Notes under the pieces: generated by a model
Seen by the model: the letters and a program-made list of their open reading frames with translations, nothing else
Database searches by the model: none
Told to the model about the DNA's origin: nothing
Program-made: the position numbers and the translations under genes
Assembly (NCBI RefSeq): GCF_037042905.1
Contig: NC_087254.1
Span: 16,291,103-16,355,102, forward strand
Reading direction: 5' to 3'
From: Lytechinus pictus
Taxonomy: Eukaryota > Echinodermata > Echinoidea > Temnopleuroida > Toxopneustidae
Length of the DNA stretch: 64,000 bases
Part shown: in pieces, positions 46,268 to 57,400 of the stretch
Layout of the letters: the number at the start of each line of letters is the position of its first letter
Position numbering within the stretch: position 1 is the first letter of the stretch

Positions 46268-46441
46268 ATGGACGAGTCGTACAGGGGTCGTACTTTATTT
46301 GTAAACAAAAATTACCAGGCACGTACCTGTACCACGTGGAATTTACCCGAGCTCGATCTCGATGAGCTCATGCGCTATGCATGCACGGGCGGTAACGGTG
46401 TGCCGCGCCGGTATACGGTGCATGTTGTCGTTGAATACTGA
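46268..46441 (+). CDS. Candidate small protein, 57 residues, unknown
   Basis: ATG at 46268 gives MDESYRGRTLFVNKNYQART, CTTWNLPELDLDELMRYACT, GGNGVPRRYTVHVVVEY, stop TGA. Base composition is GC-richer and codon use more even than the surrounding AT-rich DNA, and the residue mix looks protein-like. No family recognised. It could instead be an old gene fragment. Confidence 0.3.
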   Translation: MDESYRGRTLFVNKNYQARTCTTWNLPELDLDELMRYACTGGNGVPRRYTVHVVVEY

Positions 46442-47159
46442 AGCTGCGCTGGAAACCAGACTGTGGAAATCAAGTTAAAGACTGTCGGGATTTCATTGAG
46501 GAATTCAATCAATGGTATTGGTAAGAACATCAGTGAGAAGAAGTGATGTGTCCTAATTAAGTTACATTGAGTTATTTTGTTATACATGCATGTGGGGTTT
46601 CATGTTGATTTTTGGTCTCGCTGGTGTTGTGGTTTCAAAGTCTAATCTAACTCTAACCATGGACCTAGTACTAGGTCCATGCTCTAACTAAGTCTTAGCT
46701 GGAGTCTCGATCAGTCTCGTAACATTTGCAGCACGTGCACTGGCTGGATTGAGGCCGTTTCCACCAGTAGCGCATGTGATAGAAAAAATACACACACGTA
46801 TCCAGTGAGATTGTCACAATTCCATGGGCCACTTGCAGAAGCTAAATTCCTCCATTATTCGAGGTCATTAAATAATTAACTAAAATTTAAAAAGAGTGAT
46901 TCAGTGAGTTTCAAAAGATTTTATTGAATTTTTGTGTATGACTATGATGCATGTTGTTGAGACCATGTCAGTACCAGTACCACGTCACAACAACCACAGA
47001 GGATGCGTTTTCTAAAGATAGCTTCCTTTTAATATCCTTCAATACTTGGAAGTATATTAAACTTTATATTCAACAACTGTGTGTAGCAAATAAGAATTAA
47101 ACAAAGATTTAGACTCTTGATCAAATACTATTGTTCCTTTCACATACTTGTTACAATGG
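46442..47159. other. Intergenic, nothing recognised
   Basis: AT-rich except for the short palindrome at 46658-46682 (ccatggacctag / taggtccatg). Confidence 0.4.
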
Positions 47160-47712
47160 GTTCCCGGGGGGGCCACTTCCATTCACGAGTGGATACCATG
47201 CGCGACCATGGGGTCTCGAAAAGCACCCTAAACACGTAATTTCCATATTCTGAAAATGCCCCCCTTAACAAGTATTGGCGTGTGAAAACCTACCCTTAAC
47301 AAGTATTGGAAACAAAACGATACTCTTGGCAAATATTCCTTGATATGATCCCCTAAACAAGTACAGGAATGTTTTATTGTTACGGGTCCTTCGGTCGTCG
47401 GCTTTACCTTATTTGGTTTAGTACGACCCCACCTTCTACACCTCGCGAAATCGGACTCTAAACACAAAGTGTTGGGGCAAAATGGACATCCTTTATAAAA
47501 CATTTTAATTTTGTTTTATCATTCCCGCAAATTCGACCCTAAACACGTAATTTTACTAGCGAAATAGACACCCTTTTTTCATTATTTTTGTGTTTTTGAC
47601 ACCCTTATCACGTTACGTACGTAACGTGCCCTATCGTGAAAAGGACATCCTTTTTACGTGTTTTTTTGGTCGCGCATGGTATCCACTCGTCAATGTAAGT
47701 GGCCCCCCCGGG
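47160..47712. mobile_element. Inverted-repeat element, TIR cccgggggggccacttcc
   Basis: Left ttcccgggggggccacttcc, acgagtggataccatgcgcg; right inverse cgcgcatggtatccactcgt, aagtggcccccccgggaa. Complete, about 550 bp. The interior has repeated taacaagtattgg / ccctaaacacgtaa units. The partial copy at 13615-13838 is the same family. Confidence 0.92.
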
Positions 47713-48917
47713 AATGGGTTATAAACTTGAAAATTATATTCATACTTCTTTCACTTTTCCATTGTAATACTGTATCTTTGTATGTTATTATTGATCATTA
47801 CACTTTTATATACACACTTGTGTTTATCTATCATTAAAACAAACGCTTCTTTTTCATTGAAATGTGTTTGAAATGTCATTTGTTTTGTTTCTGAAAATTA
47901 CACAAACATCTATTATTTATAATCAAACTGCACTATTCAGTTTCTTTATTTGTTAAGTGTTTAGCAACGTATCGTAATATTTGTCAAAAAGCGACTTAAT
48001 CGAAACTAGCTTAAAGTTGAATCACCAAAGAATCATCAGAAAATATTCCTCCGCTTTGAAAACGTGCGCAGGTAATTGTCCGTACAACTGCATGGGTTTC
48101 AATGTAATTAGTGTAAGAAAAAAAGGTCTCATATTTAACCTCGAATTTATGAGTTTTTGAACCACATTAAGCAAAATAATGATTGTTTTCAAATAATTGA
48201 CAAACTATCATGAGACATTTTTGTTTCTCTCATTTGCCTTTAATAACATTAACAACAAATTTCCATGAATCAAACTTGCACTTTCACTCGGTCGCTGACG
48301 TCTTAAACACGTTTGTATTACGTAGTTTTCCATTATCCATCTTTTAAGACGCCTAAAATTGACCCTTATCACCTTAAATACATTAAAGAAATATGTGTAG
48401 GAATCGAGCATAAACTACACTGTAATATCAATCGAACAGTATTAACATACTTTCAGTTTTGTATTAAAAAACAAAGAAAACTCGGGATCGAGCAAGGTCT
48501 ATGTACCTTTGAAGTTTGAATGGTCTTGTTTTAGCTGTGACCTTGCTTTGAACTTGAAGGAGTTATTAAACTCAAGTACATGCAATAAAACACAATTATT
48601 TCGAAAAGCAACAATATCTGAATTTCATACTATATGTCATTCTATGACAATGCAGATAGTCTAGATCTAGGCCTAGTAGATGTAGATCTAGCCTACTACC
48701 AGAAATAGAAACTAGTAATAGTAGTATGTGTTGGAAGAGTCTGCAGACTGTATTAGGTTGAAAATACACCGGCCTATAAGGCTTAATATTAATTCTTAAA
48801 AAATATTGGATAAATAAACAAGGTTTGCTTACCATATTGACCTGTAAGGTGATTCCTCACTCCCTTCTCTCATTCTTGCCCTTGGTCTTATAATGTTATA
48901 TTCGATACAATTTTGAT
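47713..48917. other. Intergenic, nothing recognised
   Basis: AT-rich with a short ctagatct-type palindrome cluster at 48660-48690. No coding-looking ORF. Confidence 0.4.
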
Positions 48918-49910
48918 TTTTAGCTCATCCGGCCCGAAGGGCCAGATGAGCTTATGCCATGGCGTGGCGTGGCGTCCATCATCTGGCGTTCGTCCACCAT
49001 TTAAAAATGCTTCTTCTTCGCCATTTCAAGTCTGATTTCAATTTTGTTTGCTTTATATGATAGCACTAGGTGGAGATTCAAAACTTCTACACAGAATTTT
49101 GAAACTCATTAAATTTTTCAAAATTCCCAAAAATGCTTCTTTATTTATTGACCGATTTTGAATTTTTTGCTTCCATCTGGTAGAGCTTAATGAGGTTTAC
49201 CAAACTTCTACACAGAATTTTGAAATTTTGACTAGAACAATTTTTATGCTAAAAAAAGAGATATGCAAAATTAATTTATGCATATTTTTTAAAATTCACA
49301 TAAAATGCTTCTTCTTTATTTGTTGACCGATTTTGATTTTTTTTTCTTCCATCTGGTAGAGAGCTTCATGAGGTTCACCAAACTTCTACACAGAATTGTT
49401 CAATTTGGAGTAGAAAATTATTTATGCTAATTTATGCAAAATTCATAAATCACAGAAAATGCCTCTTTATTTGTTGACTGAATTTCAAAATGCTTCTTCT
49501 TCATCATTTCATGTCTGATATCAATTCTGTTTGCTTTATATGATATCATTAGGTGGGGGATTCAAAACTCCTACACAGAATTTTGAAACTCATAAAATAT
49601 GCTAATTTATGCGTATTTTTAAAAATTCAGATAAAATGCTTCTTCTTTAATTGTCGACCGATTTTGATTTTTTTCTTCCATCTGGTAGAACTTCATGAGG
49701 TTCACCAAAATTATTTATGCTTAATTTATATGAAATTTATTCATAGATCACAGAAAATGCTTCTATGTCATTTCTTCATCAATTTCAATTCTATATCCTC
49801 AATTTATGTCACCAATGTAATTCACTACAGTGTCAACTGGGCTGAAATTAAAATTGTGTTAAATTTCGTTGCGAGATGCCGGATGAGCTCAACATCATTA
49901 ATGTGCTAGT
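48918..49910. mobile_element. Element with gctcatccggcccgaaggg terminus and internal repeats
   Basis: Left ttagctcatccggcccgaag, ggccagatgagcttatgcca; right inverse gccggatgagctcaac. The interior carries at least four degenerate units of aaatgcttcttctttatttg, ttgaccgattttgat, ccatctggtagagctt, aacttctacacagaattttg, about 120-150 bp each. Confidence 0.82.
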
Positions 49911-50186
49911 TTTTGTATTGTATTTTTCTCTGAATTTCATGATAAGGCCAAATTGTTTTGTGAGAATCACCCTGACAATTAAAAAAAAGTAAATCTTACT
50001 AGTTTATATAAATTAGCAATAGAAATTTGCAATTGATTGCTAATTTTCTTGCAACACCCCCTTTAAACCCTTTAGTAGGAAGTAGATATTTATATAATAT
50101 TGACTGGCCTTGAGGGGAACATCAAATATATTGCCAGTAAAAGAATCATATTGGCCCGAGTCTTTAGACGAGGGCAATATGGGTCT

Positions 50187-51132
50187 TTTAAGGACGTTCC
50201 ACAGTTATGTTTGTGCGCAATATGATCTGCGCATATTTTACACTCTGCGCGCTGACGTCACAATGAATGAACAGGTGATTAATTAGCTGCAGGTTTGAGC
50301 TGATTTTTTTCATCTTCTGCACTTTAACTGCAGATCATATGTGTTATTTCTTGAAACTAAAAAATGGAATTATTCCATGGACCATTCAAAAAAAAATTCT
50401 CTACAATTTCAAAATACTTTACTCTGCAGTGCTGCCAAGAATCACGAATATTACCCCGAGTTTGAATAAATGGTAGAGTGGTTTTGATTTTTTCTTCACA
50501 TAGACACAAAGCATTCGGCGCATTTTTGGTGTTTTAAAAAGCACATTTGCTCTAATAAAAATTCTGATAGTTTAAAAACAAGCACATGAACCCCTATCTT
50601 TTAATGTTTGTACCTCTTAGGTATACCTTCCTCTACATCTCTGCAAATTTTGGTGAAAATGACATGGATTTTGAATAAAGTGCAGCATATATTGTACGTT
50701 TGTAGTTTGTTACTGAAATTTCACATTTTTTAGATTGGGATTTTGTTATCTTTTACGTCATTTTTAAGAACTGGCAGTGCTGTTAAACTTAAAATTGCAA
50801 ATAAATAGCACTGTAAATAGATTCTCCATTCTAACGATACAATTATTAACTCTCTTGCGAAATTTGATGACTTTTTCATGTATTTTGACTGGGTAATAGA
50901 GGTTTAAACTCATTGTAGTAATCTTGGGCGGTCTAAAAATGCCAAATTCTTTTGAATGCGCAATTCTTAAGAACATCAATTTGGGTGAACTTTGAAGCTC
51001 TGTAGCAAAAAATCAAGCACATGGACCTATGTTAATTTTTGCATATTTCGAATATTAAGGGTCTAAAGTATCTATGAGCAAAGTTTGGTGAAAATGACAT
51101 GGATTTCATTTTAACTGTGGAACGTCCTTAAG
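50187..51132. mobile_element. Inverted-repeat element, TIR ttaaggacgttccacagtta
   Basis: Left tttaaggacgttccacagtt; right inverse aactgtggaacgtccttaag. About 945 bp. Contains tgacgtcacaatgaatga near 50254 and no transposase. Some inner segments are repeated (tttggtgaaaatgacatgga at 50650 and 51092). Confidence 0.88.
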
Positions 51133-51415
51133 GGCAAATACTGAAATTAGCGATCATAATCAACTCCTACTGCGCAAGTGTACTGCAAAAATATGGCCAA
51201 TATTGCCCTCTGTTTTTGTACAATTTTCCTATGGGCAAAGCATGGGGAGGGCAACATGGCAAATGTTTACCCCGTTGGTCTCGGATTGAAAGTAGCAAGC
51301 GAAATATGACATTTATCTAAAAATGCCTTGTATAATTAATAATCCGTTTTATTTCATAACCTCACACAAATTTTCAAAGTAAGCAAAATTTCCTTTTGTC
51401 ATTCTCTTCTGCAGC

Positions 51416-51480
51416 CAATGTTCTACGTCAGTGTATGAGACCATAACACTGAAGACAATATGAGACTCCCAAGCAAACAG
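51416..51480 (+). promoter_or_regulatory. DNMT3: DNMT3 first coding exon with two short upstream ORFs
   Basis: The start at 51460 (MRLPSKQ, then exon 2 ELLRTYSTWD) is fixed by an in-frame TGA at 51436-51438. An acceptor-like ttctcttctgcag ends at 51415, so an untranslated exon may precede it. Two tiny upstream ORFs are visible: ATG at 51418 (6 codons) and ATG at 51435 (3 codons), which could reduce translation from the main start. Confidence 0.55.
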
Positions 51481-54400
51481 GTACTTAATGTTTTTTTGTT
51501 TTTTTCTTCTTCAAAAGAATTATACATCTGTGTGAGAAATCAAGTTTAAATGAAGTTTAAAGGGAGGAAATATTTTTGCCTGTGGAGGGTGGGGGTGGGG
51601 GGGGGGCTATACCTGATATTGGTACAACATCCAAAATTGTATGAATATGAATTGCTGTGCCAAGAATAGTGCTTTACTAGAGTTATCAAGGCCTGCATGG
51701 AACACATAGGAAAGTAACCAATGTGATAATATTTCAAATGCCTATTGTGATTGAATCTTATAGGAGCTCCTGCGGACCTACAGTACATGGGATGCAACCA
51801 AACAAAAACGTATGTCGGCTCGTATCTCACTCAAGCATGGTCTTGCTTTTCTCCGTCTTCTTAGGGTAAGATTATAATGATTGTTAAGGGTAAGGGTAAG
51901 AGTATAATGATTGATATCAGTTCAGCTAAATATCTAGTGACATGTTAGCTCTCTAAATTCATTGCAGGGTTTAAAAGTAATTATTTATGTTGTACTAACG
52001 TCCTAACCAAATAAATTTCGAAGGGTACTGAATGTAGGTATCAGCATTTGATGATAAGTCAGGATCGATACTTAATACTTTTTTAATCGGGCAGATGGAA
52101 ATATTTTAGTAATAATAGTTCCTAATTTTGAAGCAATAATCCTCAAATTCAGCCCCCCTCCCAAATAACAATTCTTTGAGTTTGTTAGAGACAATGCCTA
52201 GATAACACTTGAAGTGTGTTATTGCAGTAAAAGCTTGCACTTTGACAGCTTTTTTTATATGCAATTTTTAGCTTTTGCTCATGATTTAGTTTGTATTTGT
52301 TGTCCTCAGTATCAGAATGCCTGATCTCAGTGTTTTGTTTTGCTGATAAGACCTTTAGCCCTAATAAGACCATGACATTTTTTAGATAAATCCACTGCGC
52401 AAATTTTGTTGACCACGTTGCGGGCTGACTTTAGTTTCAAGTCTCGCAAACTTTTGAAACCAAAATTGCGACCCCTGATACGCAATTCCGAAATCACGCA
52501 ACATTTCGTATGTGCATGCTGACCCAAACTTGCGCAAAAATGTGAATTTGTGTACAAATCCAGCTAAAGTTCATAAATGTATTATTACTTTTCCTTTTAC
52601 TGATTAAAATCAATTAATTTCATCTTGTTTATAGTTTAAATAAAGTCCCTGATAATTTCCATTGAAAAAAAGCATTAAAACAAAAAGTACATGTAGAAAA
52701 ACAAAGAAATACATAAGAAATTTATAATCAATAAAATACATAAGAAAGTAAATGTGATGTTGAAATTTGTTGCATTTGATCAGATTCTTATAAAAAGTCT
52801 TTAAACCAAAAATTAGCATTTTAGGGGCATTATTTAGTAAGGGCAAACCTTTGATTTTACGCATTAATTAGCAATGAGATTTCTCACAGAATTTGATCTA
52901 ATATTTTTGTAGATTATGCCATGGGTAAGGCACAAGCCAATTTTTTCGCGATCAATGCCTGAGATCACAAGGGGGGCTGAATAACAAGGACACTTTTTAT
53001 GATTTACAAGGTTACATTTTATTTTATATCAAACAGGCTACTGACAAAAGATGTGTGGGGTGATGACAAATTCTGGAGACAAGAAGGTCCTGTAGATTTA
53101 TTAACTTGATTCTATGTATGGCTAGATCATTTATTATATTTTCCATGATATAAAGATAGATCACTATCAAGATCAGCATTCTAATATATTTGTGACCCTA
53201 TTATCTATTTCCATCTCAGAGTGGGTCATCTCAAAGAATATCACAGCGGAAAGGATCTCCAAGCAGGGTATTCAAAGGAAAGCATAAGCTGTCTCCTGGT
53301 GATGATAGACGAGAGAATAAGAGGTTCAAGAGAGCTCAAGAAGATCAGGGAGAGGTGTCATCAAATATTCTGATGAAAGATGAAGATAAGATGATAAAAG
53401 AGCAGGAATTGCAACCAGAAAATGCAACAAATCTCATGAGAACTGAAACAGTATCTTCCCAGAGCACGTCGACTCTTCTGAGTGGCACAAAGAGTGGACC
53501 CAGTGACTTTCCACTAGGTCAGAAGATGCAGTATGTACCCCTGCAAGGTCCAGCCAGTAGCAAGGATGGACTGATCGATGATAGTACTGTGTCATCCACT
53601 TTAGGACCTCAGAATGAATCGTTCCAGGGAAATCCAAAGGCACCAGGGGAACAAGCATCGTTGTCCAGCAGTGAGTCGAGTGCTACTTTTGACAGAGAGT
53701 TCGAGTTGAACTATGAGCTCCAGAAGCCTGGGCCACTTTGGAGAAACAAGCGCAAATCACTGCAACCAAGAAAGGTTCTACGTAAGGTGGCGCCAGAAGA
53801 AGGAAGTGTGTTAGGGAATTACTTGCAGGAAGAATTGCAAACCCAGGCAGAAGACAGTGAAATGAGCATACCTACAGATGAAGGGGAGGTTCTGGAGTCC
53901 GGTCAGAAACACGGTGGGGTTCTTGAACCAGAAAAGGTGATGCTGTTGAGGTGTACAGGGATTACTTCCGTAAGATCACAAAGTCCATCAGTTGTGGAGT
54001 CTGATGGAGAATCCGGCCAGTTGAAACTGTTCATAGATCAAGACCCCATGCTTGCAGAAGGAAACTATTCTTGTGGTTCAGACCAAACTGTTGTTCCATC
54101 TTCTTCACAAGGAGACACAGGAACTGTCCCTTTCCCAGGTCTTACATGTAGGTTTGAGAGCATTCAAGGCTTTACTGAAAAGAACAACACTGGAGAATCA
54201 AGCCAGGGAAACCCTCCTTTGCTTGGAGACGGGCTTGCAGATGTGGTGAATAGTTCTTTGTTGGATGAAAGTGTACCTGATGATTGCCTTGACAACTTGT
54301 TGCCAGGCTTAAACTTGCGGCATGTTGAAAGAGCAGCTGCAGAGGGCAATTCTAATGATGAGAAGGCTTGCAGCTCTCAGGAGAAGGTAGACAAGTCAAG

Positions 54401-57400
54401 CAAGGTCAAGAGGCACAAAGGCAAGTCACCTAAAAAGAGTAAGAAATCCTGTAGTGCGAGACGATTAGATATGGCTGTTTTTGGTGATAAAAATCCCGAA
54501 GAAGATGATTCTCAGGCCAACAATGATTTCAACTCACTAGGAAATGCAGGCAAATCCCACAAGGTCAAGAAGCACAAGTACAAATCACCTAAAAAAAGTA
54601 AGAGATCATCAAGTTCAACGCAGATAGATATGAATATTGACAATCGCAGTTCAGTGGAAACTGTAGATCAGTTTCACAAGAAACACAAGACCAAAGGACA
54701 AAAGGAGAAATCACGTCCTAAACGTAAGACGAAATCTAAAGATGTATCCTCTAACAAATATTCACCACTGCCCAAGAGTCCTGTCTTTGGAAGAATTCTG
54801 CCCACTAGTGATTGGTCCAGCCTTGAGAATCCAGTCACATCGCCTTGCCGTGTCCAGCTAGTGGACTATGTAACCAACACTCAACTGAAGCAGCCTGCAA
54901 GACAAGGTAATGAGGAAAACACTGCTGTTCCTGAAGTAGGCTCAGAAGAGGTAGAAGTCTATCGAGTAGAGGATGTAATAGAAGTAGAAACTGTGATTGG
55001 ATCAGCAGATCAGTGTTCTGGTGTCCAAGTACATGAACAGAGTGGGCATACTGTCAAGGAGTTGGATGAGCCACTTGGCACCTCAATGGATCTTGGCAGC
55101 CTTGAAGAGAGAGAAGAATCCTTACGGGCTAATAGGGAAGACAATCAACCTAGCAGCAGCAGCATAGTGGAAGGACAAAGCTCACCCTCTGGTCAAGAAG
55201 GTTATCAAAGCCCAGCTGTAGGACATGACTCAAGCACAGAATGTTCTTCTCAGGCTTCTATCAGAGGACAAAAGGCCAGTAATCAAGTTGTCAGTATCAA
55301 AAAGTTGGAGGAAATGACCGAAATTCTACCAGTTGAAAAGGATGAAGGGATTGATAACCCGTCAGTTGAGAAGGATGTGAAGAAACATAAACCAGAAAAC
55401 ATAAAGAAAGCTGTTCGATCCAGAAAGCCTCATGGAGACGTTGCACGAGGAGCAGGTGGATGGGAGCATTCGCTGAGACAGCGCCCTCAGATGGTCAAAC
55501 TGTTCCAGGTTGGCGGGGATTCTAAGACACCAAAGAAAGGAGCACAGAAGGTATCACCAAAGAAGGATAGGTCCCAGAGCCTCCTGCAGTATGGTCATTC
55601 TATGGTGAGGAGTATAAGTAATTTTCATTAAAAAAAGCAAAAAAAAACAGGTGCTTCTGTTGATACAAATATGGCTTTAAGAATTTCATTTAATTCTTGT
55701 ATGATAAAATAGCACTGCATAAGTATATGCCTTCCCCAAGATGCCATGGAAGGGAATTGAACCTCAGACTTTTCATGTCTTTACCAGATGCCTTGACTAA
55801 TTGGCCACAGTACTTCCTTTGAAGCTGCATGACATTTTGATGGAAAATATTGTGAATTGTATTCCGCATATAAGAATCTTGCTATAGGATTGGTCAGAAG
55901 TCGGTCACATGACATAGGGTAGTTTCCTCATCAATCTTCACTTGCCGTGATGGACCTCTTTTGTTTGGGGATCTTTTTTCCGCCCATAGGGTCATAACAC
56001 GTTATGAATTAGTTTGATTACGGAAAAAATGAAGAGGTCAGTGCCGCTCGATTTTGGGTCCATCTTTCTCCATCTTCTGCAGTCACGATCGAGAAAGATC
56101 TAGGTGGGCGCGCGGAGTGTGGGCCTACATACGCGCCAGCAGTAAAACTTTGCACAAAATAAAAATGCATTGCCCCTCGATTGTTTTGTTGTGACACTAA
56201 AATTCTTTTGTGAGGTCACAATCTTGCTTGATCTCGGATGCTTGCGCACAGTTTGCATACGTGCGCTAGCAATAAAGCAATCATAATCGTCTCGATGGAT
56301 TTTTTTCAAAGGAAATCTTGATTTTAAAAAAAAAGTTGTTCTGGACACATATTGATATTGGTTTTTTCTTCGTTTATAGTGGTTTTCTGATACAGAATAT
56401 AAAGCATATAATCCCCTCTTGATTTCAGGTGACAAGGCAAACTATCACTTCCTCGGCAAGCTGGATGTACTTGCTATTTTTCTGCAGCTTTGCTTTGAAA
56501 AGATAACTACATCCAGCTTACCTCAAAAGTGATAGTTTGCCCATCACCTTCACCAACGGTGATTATTTGCTTACTATCAAAAACAAATAATATTTGATGG
56601 GAGATAGTGTTATATTTCTAGCTATATTTTGATGAGATAATGCTAATATTTCAGTGATAACATATTTTAGAAATGACTGATCCAACATTGGGGGAAGGGG
56701 TAAAGAAATACTTTAAGTCAAATATGTTTTTTTTTCTTCAAATTTTTATTTTTTCAATATCTATCTTGTGATATGCCACCCTTTTAGATGCAACCATCAT
56801 CAAAAGAGGCTTCGGATGACGTTGGCTCCTCCCTTGCTGCTCTCTCTACAAATAGGATCAGGAGATGGAGAAAAAAAGAACAGAGAGCTGTTGCTATGGT
56901 AATTATCTATACTCCTTTTTTTTCTTCTCTCCTTTAAGTCTGCTGTTTAAAATGTTATCGTGTTATGCATTCATTGTCTTTTATGCATTTCACTCAACTG
57001 GTGCATGAGCTATGTTAATGTATATCTTTTTATGTTATTTATGATTTCATTTATTGTGCCTACAAACTATTACAAGAAAGATCCAGCTGCGGCTATTTTT
57101 TTGCATGTGTAATGGAACATGGTAGATTTATTATATTTATTTATTTCTGATATTATGACAGGGTAGCCCATTCACCAATAAGAAGTGGTCTTCCATGGGG
57201 CCCTGAATAACAATAAACATATTTACAAAATGCATAACGTATGTACAGAATGTTACGGCATTAAGATTCACATTAGGATTTGAATGTAAAACGAAACATT
57301 AACAAACTTAGCAGCAAACAAAACGTAGATCATCAATAAATACAATGTTTGAAAAACTTTGAATGGAATTGAAAGAAAAAAAAATATGAAAAGACTGAAG

